From the NCBI RefSeq assembly GCF_021155775.2, contig NC_060234.1:2976001-3040000 (forward strand): DNA of 64,000 nt, read 5' to 3'. The notes below the pieces were generated by a model that did no database searches, was not told the DNA's origin, and worked only from the letters and a program-made list of their open reading frames with translations. The translations under genes and the position numbers were made by a program. This DNA comes from Neodiprion pinetum. Lineage: Eukaryota > Arthropoda > Insecta > Hymenoptera > Diprionidae. Below are positions 1 through 12,550 of this stretch, in pieces. The number at the start of each line of letters is the position of its first letter. The first letter of the stretch is position 1.

Positions 1-190
1 TTTCCACGATCGCTGAATAATTCTTAATTTCTTCGTCCTCATTTTTTTTCCCCCTATACATATTTCATAATCAGTCAAAAGCTTCGTTTCTCATTCATTT
101 TAATTCCAACGACGTTGCGATTGTTGGGAAAGAGAATAAAAAAAAAATAAATAAATAAAAAAATGTGAAAAATGTTTGATTCGGCGATAA

Positions 191-207
191 GAGAGAGAGA
201 GAGAGAG
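191..207. repeat. (GA)n microsatellite
   Basis: About eight GA dinucleotides in a row, read directly from the sequence. Confidence 0.9.
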
Positions 208-400
208 TGAAACTGCATCGCCTTTATAGCTCTTGCACTTCCGGTGCTCGGTTGGAGAAACAGAGGAATTTTTATTATCAGCTCTCTCGTTCTCAGGCTC
301 CAAGATCCTTTGAAAAGAAATGCTCTGCTCCAAGCCCGCATATCGTCTTCATTCACCCAGAAATATTTTTCCCTTTTACCTACATATATGCCCCGCACTT

Positions 401-453
401 GTATGCACACATATATGTATGCACACATACATATATATATATATGTATGTATA
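401..453. repeat. Compound (CA)n/(TA)n/(TG)n microsatellite
   Basis: Alternating purine-pyrimidine tract mixing GTATG, CACACA and TATATA blocks. It has partial dyad symmetry, since ACATAC blocks on the left mirror GTATGT blocks on the right. Confidence 0.85.
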
Positions 454-1534
454 CCGGAGGGTTTAATATAGGAGATAGCAGGGACTGGACGTCATACGTT
501 GCGGCCAGACTGGGACGCTGCAATTCATAGATACCAAGAGGAAGCGGTGTATACAGATATATACTCGATGCATTCCCTCCGGGAATATTCACCGTTACTT
601 ATATCGCATTATGCGGCCGAAGCCGTAATGCACTTCAAGATACGTGCAAGGTTTCGATCCCAATTTTCTTCTTCTTCGGCAAGTTTTTTTTTTTTTTCAA
701 GTCTCTGTACATTGTCAGATCTGTGAAATTTCTTTCTTTTTTTTTTTCGACAATTCCAATAAATCTCGTTGCTGATTATTCTCAACCAAAGACGAAAATT
801 GGATCCAAGGTTCTAGTATCGAAGAACATTTAGGTAATGGGGATTTAATATATACGAGTAATGAACTATGTGTCGAAGAAAGAAAAAAAAAAAAAAATTG
901 AGAAACCATGAGCGTAGAAAAATTGTTTAGAAATTTTACAACATTTGGAAAAGTATGTTGGTGTTGCGGTTTTTTTTTTTTTTTTTATCAAGCGGTTGAC
1001 CGTAAGTAAGAAAATGGTGAAAGTTAATTCATGTTTTCCATTCTGACTCGCGCGAGTTTGAACAATAACAGAATTTCCTCGAAGCTTGAGAGATTTGGTA
1101 ATAATTTGTTTTTACGTAGATTAGAAATTCGCTCTTTACAGCGTTGAATGACAATACAGACAGACAGACGTCAAAGTATAATTATAGAAATTTATATCAG
1201 TTCTCGAATTAAGAGAATCAACAGAGAAAACATCTTTTGCATAATCGAAGAGGAAAAAGCGTTTGCAGAGAATAATTTGAACGTGAATGAAACGGCATTG
1301 CGTACAGAATATCGTCAGAGGTTTACAAATGAATATTCCATCCCTCGTCACAGGCTAATTTTCGATCTTGTTGAATTAATTCAACCGACGCCGTTTCGCG
1401 TCGTTGTTTTAACAATCGCGAGGACAAAGAATGACTCGGTAAAATCAGCCGGCGAATTTCATCCCCCAAAATCGTAAATGTCCCCAGTTTAGGTTACTGC
1501 GGGTTGTTAGAGGGTGACTTTATTTATTTTTCTG

Positions 1535-1539
<5 letters not shown>

Positions 1540-1580
<41 letters not shown>
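1540..1580. repeat. (CT)n microsatellite
   Basis: About 20 CT units with one TT interruption near the 3' end. Downstream is about 60 bp of GC-richer unique sequence. Frames that cross it encode only Ser-Leu runs and are not credible proteins. Confidence 0.95.
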
Positions 1581-1581
<1 letters not shown>

Positions 1582-2159
1582 GCTAACCGCGAACTGTTTC
1601 TGCTCGGTCACCGAGCTTATTACAGCGAGAGAAACGGGGTTCAACTGTTTTTCCATCCCTTCGGGTACGCGGGGAAAACGCACCAGACGTTTTCCGAATT
1701 AAACCGATTACAATCGCTCGATTCAATCAACCGAATTGGCAGATTGGCTCGCGAACGGAAATGAACGGGAGACCGAAATGAAATTATGGCCTTTATCCTC
1801 TCCTTCTTTTGCACCCTTCGTCTCTTTTCAAACCGCGCCAAGGATAAAAGGGTTTGACGAAGAATTTGTCGATTCGGGGCGAAAATCGACACCGAAGATT
1901 TCAGCTACCCTGCACAGACTGCGGTTCTTACAGCGAAAATGGGGTGAAATTCGATGGCATTGAACACCGATATAGAAATTTTCGACCAATTTCAATCTCA
2001 CCGATTTTGACTTTTCCGAAATTTTCATTCGCTCATTACTACGCGTGTGCAATAAACTGATGAAAAATAAAATGAAGATTTGAATTTTTTTGCCAATATA
2101 CTCGTATTGGGGGATAAAAAAAAAAAACAAACTGAAAACTGATTTCATCTGAAATGAAA

Positions 2160-2195
2160 AAACCAAATATTTTTTGCTCGTAGGTGAGTGTAGCT
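2160..2195 (+). promoter_or_regulatory. Weak recursive-splice-like site
   Basis: A T-rich run is followed by CTCGTAG and directly by GTGAGTG, so a 3' splice site abuts a 5' splice site at about 2184. The polypyrimidine tract is short and interrupted. This is the weakest of the sites of this kind listed, and it means something only if a plus-strand transcript crosses the window. Confidence 0.15.
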
Positions 2196-3669
2196 CGTCA
2201 TTAAATGGAGGAATTTTTTTTTTTTTTTTTATTCTTTGATCACAACTTTTTTTATAAGGTAATACATCGTCTAGATTTTATCGATAATCGTAGTGTTATT
2301 CGTACAACTCTACCAAAAGTTCAAATTTAAATTTGTCACAAAAATCCTCAGTTCAATCACTGGCTAAATTCATCTACTAATAGAAAATATTTGTTTTTTT
2401 CATTTAAGGTAGATATGAGTTATCCTGTCCACTGAAATTTTTTAACCTGGCTGAAATTTCAACCTTTTTGGAATGACAATTTAATAAAATATCGTTCAAA
2501 CACGGTTCGTTTATAAAAGCATGAAGTTTGAATAAAGCGATTGTTTTATTACATTGAAAAAAAAGTAATCGAGAAAATGTGTTGTTTTTATTTATTTTTT
2601 TTCGCCCTTCTAAACCCATGTAAGCCTTTAAAGACACGCGAGGATTTGCAAATCGCAAAAACTGTTTCAATATTGACACGTAACGACCTTGCGCATCCTG
2701 CGATACATTACAGAGAGACATCCTTATTCGCCAGGAGTAGAGGGGGCGGGAATTTCTGCACGTCGGCCACAGTCCTTGACTGCATTAAGTGGTATCCACC
2801 TGCTCGCCTACGCAGCTAGGAAGTCCTCCTTGGTCCTTGGCGAATTAGGGATTTGCATCACGCCCCTGTCGGTTTGAGTTACGGCCACCTTAGTACCGCG
2901 GCATATCCCCTCTTGCATAACAATAAAAAAAAAAAGAGAGAGAGAGAATTGGCGCACAGGGTAATTTTCAAGGTTAAATATGGCGGCTGCGACGGATGAA
3001 ATATTCACGGAAACTCAATTTTCCTCCATTTCTTGACGCCATCCATTTTACTGATTGACAAAAATCAACGCCCAAAGTGTCGAAAAATCAAAATCGTTAT
3101 TATCCTCATCCTCGCCTGTGTTTCTTGCTTTCCATTTATCTGGATTATTTCTTTTATCTCGTCTGTGAATAACGGTGATAGATTTTCGCCGACATTTGTC
3201 TGACTTCCGTTTGAAATTCTCGTGTTTAGAAATTTCGATCGCAAATTTTCTCAGACGGCCCAACCCTTGAAACCGTAAAACGGTTTGAACTTCGACAAAC
3301 TTACAAAAGTGTCGACTACCGAACCATTTTTTAGACAAACGTTTAGTTACCTCTAATACTCTTCACGTTTCGCAACAATTGATTTGATCAGCTTCTTCAT
3401 CTTCGCTTCAAGTTCACAGAATCACTGCAATGGAATCGAAGTAATTCTGACACTAAGAAGTCTAAATAATAGTTGAGCGGGGAATAAGAGAAATATTCGC
3501 CAATGCAGAAGAGACGTACAGTTCGATCATCCGAATTGCTTATTGCAGTTTCCTCCAACTTTCTGTAAGTTTTACTTTTGAATAACTTCTAATTTCTCGT
3601 CCGTCGAAGAAGGTTATCCAATCGAACAATATTCTGGGGTCGTTGGAAGTGGGAAGACGTAAAAGTTCC

Positions 3670-3690
3670 CTCTCTCTCTCTCTCTGTCTC
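3670..3690. repeat. (CT)n microsatellite
   Basis: Short CT run with a GT interruption at its 3' end, read directly. Confidence 0.9.
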
Positions 3691-3860
3691 ATTTTTCTTT
3701 CCCCTTCTCTCTCCCACTTGATAAAAACAAGAGCACGCGGAGAGAAGACAACCAGAGCGAAATGGCTGTATAACCTTTATCTCCTGCACTTCCCTGGGCA
3801 AGACTATACAGCGAGGGTGGTTCACCCCAGGCCCATTCTCCCCGTCGTTGTCGCTCTTTT

Positions 3861-3904
3861 GTTTCTTCTTGTTCTTGTTCTTCTCCTTATTCCTCTGCTT
3901 CTTC

Positions 3905-3936
<32 letters not shown>

Positions 3937-3950
3937 CTTCTTCTTTTTCT
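3861..3950. repeat. (CTT)n trinucleotide tract
   Basis: Imperfect at the 5' end (CTTGTT and CTCCTT variants), then a pure CTT array from about 3907. It is purely pyrimidine over its main part. It ends in TTTTTCTTACAG, so it also acts as a very strong polypyrimidine tract for the AG at 3954-3955. A complementary GAA array lies about 1 kb downstream. Confidence 0.95.
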
Positions 3951-3955
3951 TACAG

Positions 3956-3992
3956 AGCAACTTTACAAATAATCAAATACTGTTCGCCGAAG
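3956..3992 (+). other. Candidate 37-nt micro-exon
   Basis: The segment is preceded by a long CTT polypyrimidine tract ending in TTACAG and followed by CGAAG/GTAAGTAGC, a close match to the AAG/GTAAGT donor consensus. Two of the three forward frames are open through its 37 nt (for example SNFTNNQILFAE). The polypyrimidine tract is a microsatellite, so the pairing could be coincidence. There is no evidence of transcription and no flanking exon was identified. Confidence 0.22.
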
Positions 3993-4869
3993 GTAAGTAG
4001 CGTAGATAACAGAGCGGAAGGCAGGGCGACTACTCGTTGGTAAAAGTTTTTTCTGGGGTTGGGTATTATACCGAAAACTTTCAAAGTGAAAAAGTTATTT
4101 TCCCCATGTCAATTCCCCGCTCCAAAAGCTCGATCCGCCTATCCTCCCCCTTATTCCTTCTTTCGAGATATCGGCATTGGTATCAGCATCCAACGATATT
4201 GGCTAATACACTCTTCACCCGAGAAACCGGACTCGGCGCTCTCTTCACATCGTCGAATACTTTTGACACCTTCGTTTGACGATTTGAAATAAACATATCA
4301 TCCTCTTCGGGACACTTCAACACAGTTCACTTTGAATCGTCACCAAGTAACGTATCGAAACTAGGATTGTAATAACTAATCGAATGTTCCATGAGATTTG
4401 ATCGCTCGATCGTCGAAGATCAAGGATCAATTTTACACCGTTCAACCTCGGCGATCTCCTAAATCGAGAATTCTAACTGACAAAGTACAATATCTACTCT
4501 AATTTGAGAAACAAGAGAGAAGAAGAGAAGATTTTTGCCGTCCAATCCGCAGGACAATGGCTAGGAATTTTTAGCAACAGCCAGTGCCGAGGGAGAGTGT
4601 CGAGATGAATATTTCGGGCCGTCAGTTACCCAAGAGAAATTCCGAACCGATTGTGTCCACTCCGTCTTCACCCGCTTCCCTTTTTCTTATTTCTCGTTAT
4701 TCTTCTTTCCCTTCGCCGGAGAATATTCGCAAGCTGTCGTCGCAAAGCTCAAGGCTCAAGGACATATACATCGTCTTTGTGATACTTGGTTCGTTGGACG
4801 TCAGAAGAAACGACGTTTGATCCAGCCGGGTCAAGGCGCAGGCATTGTTCTTCTGGAAATGGACCCTGG

Positions 4870-4932
4870 CAAGAAGAAGAAGAAGAAGAAGAAGAAGAAG
4901 AAGAAGAAGAAGAAGAGGAAGAGGAAGAAGGA
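4870..4932. repeat. (GAA)n trinucleotide tract
   Basis: A pure AAG/GAA array of about 16 units grading into GAGGAA. The 4786-5053 frames through it encode only Glu or Lys runs. It is complementary to the CTT tract at 3861-3950. Confidence 0.95.
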
Positions 4933-5401
4933 GGTGAGGGGGATGAAAAAAACCTCGACGATTCATTACCACCAGCAGTCCGTTGAGCTTTTCGTATCAG
5001 TCTTCACAGTCGAGAACTCGATCAGCGACTGTCTTCGCTCCAGGTCGATATAACCGTCAGGTGAAAATCGTGACGGTTTTTCGATTCTCAATTTCGGAGA
5101 AGGAAGCCGGCTTTTTCCGTCTCCGGTGTGCGGAGGGAGGAGGAAAAAAAAAAAAAAAAACAAAAGAAGCAAGAGCAGCCAGCTGGCGTCTCTCGTGTAA
5201 ATAGCAGAGCTGTAATTGGGTAATCCAATTAACCTCGCCCGGCTCGGAGAGCAGTCTGGATTTTTAACCAAAGTTGGTAAGTAACGTTACGGGAGAGATA
5301 AGGCCTGATGGTGCGTTTTTGGGCCCGGTAGGTGGGTCGATTAGTTGATAATAATTTAAACGAGTTTAGTCCAAAAGCCTGATCTTTACGTTCCGCGTTT
5401 T

Positions 5402-5432
5402 TTTTTTAACCCCCTCCTCCCCCCCCCCCCCC
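5402..5432. repeat. T tract followed by poly-C tract
   Basis: Eight T residues, then a C-rich run including 14 or more uninterrupted C. G-quadruplex potential is on the minus strand. Such tracts are prone to length error in assemblies. Confidence 0.85.
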
Positions 5433-5883
5433 TACTCGGATTCTTCTGATTTTACCGGAAGGGGATGAAAGTTTCGTATTAATAGCGTAATCAGCTCCCT
5501 TCCACCGCGTCTGAGATTTATCTTCAACGAGTTTTGAGATCATCTCACCACGGTCCCCGCGGTCACGTACGCTCATGCTTTATCCGTTAATTATCTTTTA
5601 ACCATCTTGTTTATCCTGGCTAAACGGCTCGCTACCCTTTTCGCGAAATTGCTTCCCCTCGCATCCTTGTCCTTATTTTCACCGAGCGTGTAGCCGCGGC
5701 TGTTTTCCAGCTCGAAATCACTCGCCAGTGAATCATCGACCTCGATTTTCTTTCTCCGGTAGATAAAGTAGAGCAAAATAGACTCGCGACGAAGGGATCT
5801 CAGGTTGATATCTACGATTTCATATCTTTTGCAATGTGTTACAGTAGACTGAAAACTGAGCGACACGTATTTCTTTTTATCTA

Positions 5884-6101
5884 CCATTAAACACCTTAAG
5901 GTGTTGAATGGGGTGATTCGGCAGTTTCACCCAAAAGAACATAAAATTTTTAAGCCAATTCAACGGGAAAAGTTTTCTCATAACGAGAAATGAAAAATGT
6001 AATTTTCTTAACTATGAAAAAAAAAAAAAAAAATAATGGCAAACCGCCTCTTGAGATGCCTTAATTTGGAGGGTGGTTTCACCCCTCAAAGTGTTTAATG
6101 G
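5884..6101. mobile_element. Short TIR element (MITE-like), ~218 bp
   Basis: The left end reads CCATTAAACACCTTAAGGTG. The reverse complement of the right end reads CCATTAAACACTTTGAGGGG and continues GTGAAACCACCC. The termini therefore match over about 20 bp with a few mismatches. The interior is A/T-rich with a poly-A run and no coding capacity. I see no clear target-site duplication. The GGGTGAAA-type core also appears at about 23.48 kb inside another repeat. Family assignment is not possible from sequence alone. Confidence 0.55.
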
Positions 6102-6339
6102 CACATATATAGAAGAAAAAAAAAAAACAAAATACGCGTCGCTTAGTTTTTGAGTCTACTATAACATATTACAAAAGAAATGAAATCCGAGACATCGTCT
6201 TGGGATACATTCCTTGTCGGAACAAGTTCACTTCCTAATCTTCGATGAGGTTTGAATTTCGTGACTGTTTCTTGTACGATTAAATTCTCGTTGGTATTAA
6301 CAGTCAATGATGACAAGATGCGATTCATGGAATGATGCT

Positions 6340-6385
6340 TTTATTTACGACGTTTCGGAAGGACCCCGCCTGCCATCGTCAGGTT
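6340..6385 (-). mobile_element. Hammerhead-like motif, possible Penelope-like retroelement relic
   Basis: On the minus strand the order is CTGACGA, a GC-rich imperfect hairpin, then CGAAACGTCGTAAATA. This matches hammerhead core elements: CUGANGA, stem II (GGCAGG against CCTTCC with one mismatch), GAAAC, and a minimal helix III closed by GUC before GUA. There is one extra T before stem II, and helix I does not form with the visible flanks. Penelope-like elements are known to carry minimal hammerheads in their terminal regions. The flanking 6.4-6.9 kb has no intact reverse transcriptase or GIY-YIG frame, so this would be a remnant. Confidence 0.35.
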
Positions 6386-7930
6386 TCTTAAAAAATATTA
6401 TACAGAAAACTACAAAATTAGATAATTTAAATTAAACTAATCTCTTCGTAAACCAGATTGCAGCTGGTTACAAACGCTTGACAATATTCGAATGGGAAGT
6501 GTTATCTATACCAAATCTCGAGCCCTGCTTGACTATTCCGGGTTATTAATAGACGTGTGGGAATTTGCATGTGGATAAGCCTGGAGAGGGAGTATATAGC
6601 AGCCTCTATCTTCGAGGATTGGAATCAGTAGCTTGAATTATTAGAGGAATTGATGTAGCTGCGTTTGGTATAGCAGTTGCACGGAAGATGCGTCCACGGT
6701 TGGTATCAAATCCGTGACGGTGAGAAATCGGTAATACTGCCACGATCAATTCTTGACAACGATTCCTGATCCGCATCTAGTCCAATGACGAATTAGTCGA
6801 TTCAGACACTGTTTCTGTGTCCAGACTGGCCTGATTGATGATTCACGGTGTTAAAATCATTGGATAGAAGACCGGATGAAGGTTATGCCGGAAAGAAAGT
6901 GGATCAGAAAAGGGACCGTGGTTTTTTTCTGATTGAACGTCAGTGAGGTAGGGAGGTTGTTTAGTGAGATCCAGATGATCCCGTACACCTCTTGGAGTTA
7001 TTTTTCCTCTTGTATTGTACTTTCGCTTTTTCTTTTCGCTTCATTCCATATTTTCATACTTTTCGTTTCGCCTTGTCTTTTTACACTTTTATTCGTATAT
7101 TTTATTTCCCTCCTCGAGTCAATCCCGCATAAAGATGTCTATGTTGGTAACGTCGCGATTTCGTTGTATCGAACTTCCGCTCGCCATTCGGCTCGTTTCA
7201 TGCTACATTGGATGCCGTTGCGGCAAAAATACGAGAGCGAACGATACGGAAAAAGATAACGGGAGGTACGGTGAAAGTATTGAAAAATAAGAGAAAGAAA
7301 GAGATAAAGAGAGAAAAAATAAATAAATAAATAAAAAAAATCATATGCGATAACAAAAAGAATATCCTTCGACACAAAAACGCATCGTTTTTCACCGCGA
7401 ACCGCACAATGGACCAACAATACACAGTGTCCCACGTATTTGAATAGAACAATTCCAGCCTCAGTATTTGTCGATTGCGAGTGATCGAGATTGCCTCGTT
7501 TTTATTCCGTAGGTGGAAATTGCTGCTCAATTCATTCACCAGCAACCAACCACCTTGAATGTGTCTTTAAACAAATACAGATAACGGATAATAACGAGAA
7601 TTTTCAAACTAGAGTAAGGTACGTTAGGTACCTGTAATTCAACAGAGTCGAGATAACTTTTTTTTATTATCGTCACCAGAATTACGATAACATCTAACGA
7701 AATTAATCCAAAGTCGACGAATAGAATATCAACACAGCGTTTGGGATAAATGAAATAATAGCAACGAAGAAAAAGGATATAACAATATCCACGAAACTGG
7801 TGGCAGCGGTGGGATAAGGCAAACATAGATCGACTCTGACAATCCTTGAAGTTGAAAGTAACGAAGTCAAATAAAAAAAATATTTCATTTCACTTTCAGT
7901 ATAAATATATGAGAAGAGTTTATCGTTCGG

Positions 7931-7964
7931 GATATATATATATATATATACATACATATATATT
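7931..7964. repeat. (TA)n microsatellite with CATA variants
   Basis: About ten TA units followed by CATACATATATA, read directly. Confidence 0.9.
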
Positions 7965-8910
7965 TGTTCATATTCTGCAAATAAGGCCGATAGTTTGCAG
8001 GTGGTTAACCTACAACAACGAGGTGAAATTCAGTTGAGCGAGTTTGCTTTGCCGAGTGGGGATGATCTCGGATCGTTTCGGCATTCATCCGTAAGAGAAT
8101 ATTTGCCCGGCTTACAATTAATACCGAGCATCAAGTTCGTTCGTTAATTAATTAACATCAACACTGAACCGCGAGCAGACCGACGAAACTCTGTCGAGAG
8201 TCTGTATTGACAGGTTAAGGTGTAAAAAATTCAACTAAAAGGGAATCGAGTTTGTGGCAACCCTGAGAACCGGTGAATAGACATCTGTCGAAGCTACGCG
8301 GGGAACTTTTTGGGGGAGTTTTTACTCCGAATAGCCTACGCCAATGCAGCTGGAATAAATTGGGTGCAAAAAAGGTAGCGTTAAATTTCGTTTTTTCTTC
8401 TTCATTGTCACCGCAAATTGATACGATTAACAGCCGAGATCTCATCGGAGCAAAAATTTTGCAATATTTGTTGACGGATATTCAGGGATGAAACGAATTT
8501 GAAAAAAAAAGCACCTCCGAACGAGCATACAAGGATCAAAAAGGAAGAGCTGATAAATGTTTTCGAACGAATCGATGATTTGACGATTTTGGGAAAAAGG
8601 CAGAAAGTTACGCACCGTATTGTTTGTAATTCGCCCAAATGTAGAGTCACGCTATTTCCGGCTAGAATCTACGATTTCCCGCAGGCAATTTTTTTTCACC
8701 CCCGACTTTTATTCACGCTCGATATTCTAGACCCGCGCCATCTTGACGCTGCTCAGACGTCAAAGAACGTCATTTGGCCACTCGGTAAGATTGCCTATTC
8801 TTTCCACCCCGACGGAATATTGCCTTCACCGCGCCTCGTGGCTTCTTATTGTTAATTTGTATCGTGTTGCCCCGCGCTTATTGTCTTGCCTGGGACAATG
8901 CTTCGGGCAA

Positions 8911-9045
8911 TAGGAGAGGGAGAGGAGGGGAGACGAAAGGAGGAAAAAAAAAAAAAAATAACAGAAACAAAGCCGAAAAGTGAAAAAAGAAAAAAAGGAA
9001 AAGGGAGGGGAGGAGGAATGAAATAAAAGAAAAGAAACGAGAGGA
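8911..9045. repeat. Purine-rich low-complexity tract
   Basis: About 135 bp made almost wholly of A and G on the plus strand, beginning with GGAGAGG blocks and passing into long A runs. It explains the minus-strand Phe/Pro-rich open frames here. Long homopurine tracts can form triplex structures. Confidence 0.8.
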
Positions 9046-9742
9046 AATTACGCTAATTGCAAACGTACGTTTTTCTCCGCGGAAAAAGGGATGGAAAAAA
9101 AAGGAAAAAAAAAAGAAAACGTTGCAAGGCATGTCGCATTCCCCATCCCGCCCTCCCCCTTTTTCTCTCCTTCTCTTCGTACAGCAACTTGCAATCCTGG
9201 TAACGGAAAGCGAGGTGAATAATGATGAGGCTGCTGTACATAAATTTTAAGTGAAATAATTCAAATTTCACGAAAGTGAATCGTAAAAGAAGGTTGAACC
9301 CAGGAAAGTTTGGTTTCTCAAATACTTTGGTAACTACGATTTGTTGCAACAAGTTGAATTTAATCGATACGATGTGTCCTTGAAGTTGGGAAAAAAAAAA
9401 CATGTAATTCCTAAACGTTGTCGAAGAAAAATATAATTTCGGAACAGCGAAATGTTCGTATCGTATTTCGTTGCTTTTGATAACTTCCTTTCGCCATGAC
9501 AGTACGAACGTGTATATCCTTGATCAAATTAATTAATCCCAGGGGGACTCTGCCATTGATTGCTTAGAATCCAAACTGCGTAATGGTTTATGAAGGCACG
9601 AGCGTTTTACGGCGTGCTGCAGTAGCTGTGCACCAGGATTCGAATGCGCTCAAAGCTTTGCTAGCCAGGCAATTAAATTAACTCCGGAAATCCGGCCAAC
9701 TGTGTACGTGCATGTGTATATATGTCTTTGCGCGTGTATACG

Positions 9743-9769
9743 CGTGTGTGTGTGTGTGTGTGTGTGTGT
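9743..9769. repeat. (TG)n microsatellite
   Basis: About 13 TG units, flanked on both sides by further GTGTATA blocks (9712-9780), giving a wider alternating purine-pyrimidine zone with Z-DNA potential. Confidence 0.9.
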
Positions 9770-10547
9770 ACCTGTGTATAAACGGCTCCAGGTTGCAGTT
9801 TACAACGCAGAAGGAAGAGCGGTGCCTGCACTGTAACCTGCAGTTAGCTGCCGAGTTTGTTTACTGCAGTCTGCAAAACGAATCCATCAAACTGATGGCG
9901 GTGCAGGTTTATTGAATGATCAGCGTGTTCATTTACGTGAGAGATATGCTGACGTCTTTGAAACGGAATGCGATATATATATATTCGTTTAAGCGAAATT
10001 AATTTTTTATAATTTTATTTTTCTCACCACTCTCTCAACATTTCAAGAGAAATTTTTAACGACGGTATTTATACGCTTGATTTTTTTTTAGATAATTCGA
10101 GATGTTTACCGAGAAGAAGAGGATGAGTTTGAATTTTGACACAACAAATGGTTGGGGGTGGGGGGGGGGATAAAATTAGGGCAGACTTTTTCATGCATAT
10201 TTTAGCGCCGTTGAAACCGGACAGACTGATTAAATTTTAATTTTTAATACGTGAACTGGATAATTTTAATATTTGAGGTAACAGTGCGTGATATTGATGT
10301 ATGCGCGCGTGTTTTTGCATGTGTATGTAATTTTTCCCTCCCTCAAAATTTTTTCAATTCTTCTAATATTAGCAAACATATAAACGAGGATGAGACTCGT
10401 TCTTTATAATTTCGCGATAATTTCTCGCTTGTTTATTCTCGCCGATGCTGACGTGTGTATAAACAGTAGAAACGCAAATTGGGTTAATAGAAGACCGAAC
10501 AAATACAACGTCGTCTGTAAAACAAACGGTTGAACCACTCTCCTCAC

Positions 10548-10580
<33 letters not shown>
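10548..10580. repeat. (TC)n microsatellite
   Basis: About 16 TC units, uninterrupted. Confidence 0.95.
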
Positions 10581-10583
<3 letters not shown>

Positions 10584-12524
10584 TCCGATTATGTATATAT
10601 GAGTATGATAATTACAATTCATATACAGTCATTGTTCAAATATTTTCGCAACTGATAATATGCATGTCGAGCGATGAGGGGATCCACGTTCAGCCGGTTA
10701 AAATTGCTAGTAAACAATCAACAGCCGAACAAACACACGCGACTCTCATATGCATCACGTTATTATCAACATTCTCTTGTGGAGCAATAATTACTATTAT
10801 AATTAATTCATGATTCAGCCATGTTTCAAATAATACCGACCCAGCCGTTATCCTCAATTTTACATTCACATTCTCGCAAAAATGTTTTTCCCCCTACGTG
10901 AAAAATATTGGATCTCAAAGAAATTCGCGAAACAGAGCTAGTGAAAAAAAAATATATATATATCAATTTGGAACAATCTCAACATTCCATATTTATATAC
11001 ATATGCTTCGTTCGATTCCGTCACAGAGAGACAGAATTTGTATTTAAAAAAAGCAAAAAAAAAAACAAAAACGTAAACTTCCAAATACGTTTGAAACTTG
11101 CGTGAATTGAAAGAGAAAATAAACGAATGAACACCCCTTTGATAAAAATAATTTTATTACACGGGGTAGACAATGTTTGTTTAGATGTATAGAATTTTTT
11201 CGGCAGTTTTATTTTCCCCTTTTGCGCTTCGTTTTTTTTTTTTTTCTTCGTTATTTTTCCATCTATTTTACCGATCGAACGGAAACGAGAGGCTCGCCTG
11301 CGGATACGAGGTGAATTTGCTGTTTTCGTATATTTTTTTTATTTTTGTTTTTTCGTTTTTTCATTTCTCGTACCGTCCAGTCTTTGACACGGGAGTTTAT
11401 TCATCCACGTTTATATGGCGCGCCGGTAACGTTTCAGGTGTTGGATCTCAGTGCAGGATGGGAATGGTCTTCGATATCGCCAGTGTCCATCTAACTCGGT
11501 GAAATTGGAGTTTTCATTTTCACGTTTAGACGCCATGATCCCCGGTAGCTCGAAGCAGCGCAGCTACTTCCTACCGACACGCGATCCATATCTCCTGCAT
11601 CTGAAGTGAATGTTTTTTTTTTTTTTCTTTTCTTTTCTCTTCTCACTTCATACAATTCGATTCTACAGACGTTCTGTTCAATCTTGAATAGAAGTAGATC
11701 GATCGACGGTCCAATATCGTCACCTTTCTCACCTTACGGAACCGACTCGATCTCACTTCCTTTTTGAATTTACAATTACTTCGTCATAGACGGATTTTTT
11801 TGCCCAAATCCTATACTTTCTTGGTATCAATTTTTTCACCCTATATTAATCGAAGAACGCATGCGTTTGACGGGATTCGTTCGTTTTTTTTTTTTTCCTC
11901 GGTGCAAACAGCGACGCTTGGAAAAGAAATTTATAATCCCTGGTATGGAGATTCGCCTCGTTTGTGGAACGTCTTTTGCGACGTTATTAGTCTATGGAAA
12001 ACCATCGGCTACCACATTTTGTATCAACAATCGATACTCCTGCCGCATAGGTGTGTGATCTATTCTGTGTGATATATCCTTATATTAAATATTATACGAT
12101 TCAATCGAAAGTGAATTTATTGGTAAACAGTATTTTACAAGACTGAGTTCGATGCGAAAACCTTGCCAAAACCAAACCGTTCACACACGTACACGTATCG
12201 TATATAATAATACATATATGTGTATTTATAGGTGGCGAACGTTAGAAACGCTGGCCAAAAAGACTGTGTGAAATATGATAGAATGATCCTGGAGGTATTC
12301 CTGCTCTTGGCAAAGGATCCATGAATTATCTTTACCAGAAGGATTTTATTTCCTTCGGCACAATAAATAACCAATATTCTCGTAAATTGAGAAATTCACA
12401 TTCGGTCCGAGTCACGCGGAAAGATTCAACCCCTGAAAATTTTTCCCACAGGGTTTAACCGCTCGTCAGTTTTTGTCTGCATCGGTAGATTTCAAACTGC
12501 CACGATCAGCATTTTTCCTGGGTG

Positions 12525-12550
12525 TTTTTTTTTTTTTTTTTTTTTTTTTT
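12525..12550. repeat. Poly-T tract ending in CAG
   Basis: 26 consecutive T followed by CAG, so it also looks like a strong 3' splice site. No donor or convincing exon follows: the downstream 100 bp is AT-rich with stops. Confidence 0.85.

Larger units (their letters stand above)
1..3850. other. Non-coding stretch, no gene seen
   Basis: This is AT-rich DNA with many A and T homopolymers and short microsatellites. Open frames here are at most about 117 codons, overlap on both strands and show no recognisable domain. A GC-richer patch lies at about 2680-2905. At 2978 there is an ATGGCGGCT motif, the reverse complement of a Pho/YY1-type GCCAT core, which recurs near 29.97 kb. I see no tRNA, rRNA or promoter that can be supported. 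Confidence 0.6.
4000..5880. other. Non-coding stretch, no gene seen
   Basis: Unique sequence with scattered homopolymers and frames below 105 codons, several of them stop-poor only because of the GAA array. A donor-like GTTG/GTAAGTAAC sits at about 5276 with no good acceptor in front of it. A minus-strand frame of 98 codons (5591-5887) has unremarkable composition but no domain, and it ends inside the TIR element that follows, so I do not call it. Confidence 0.5.
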
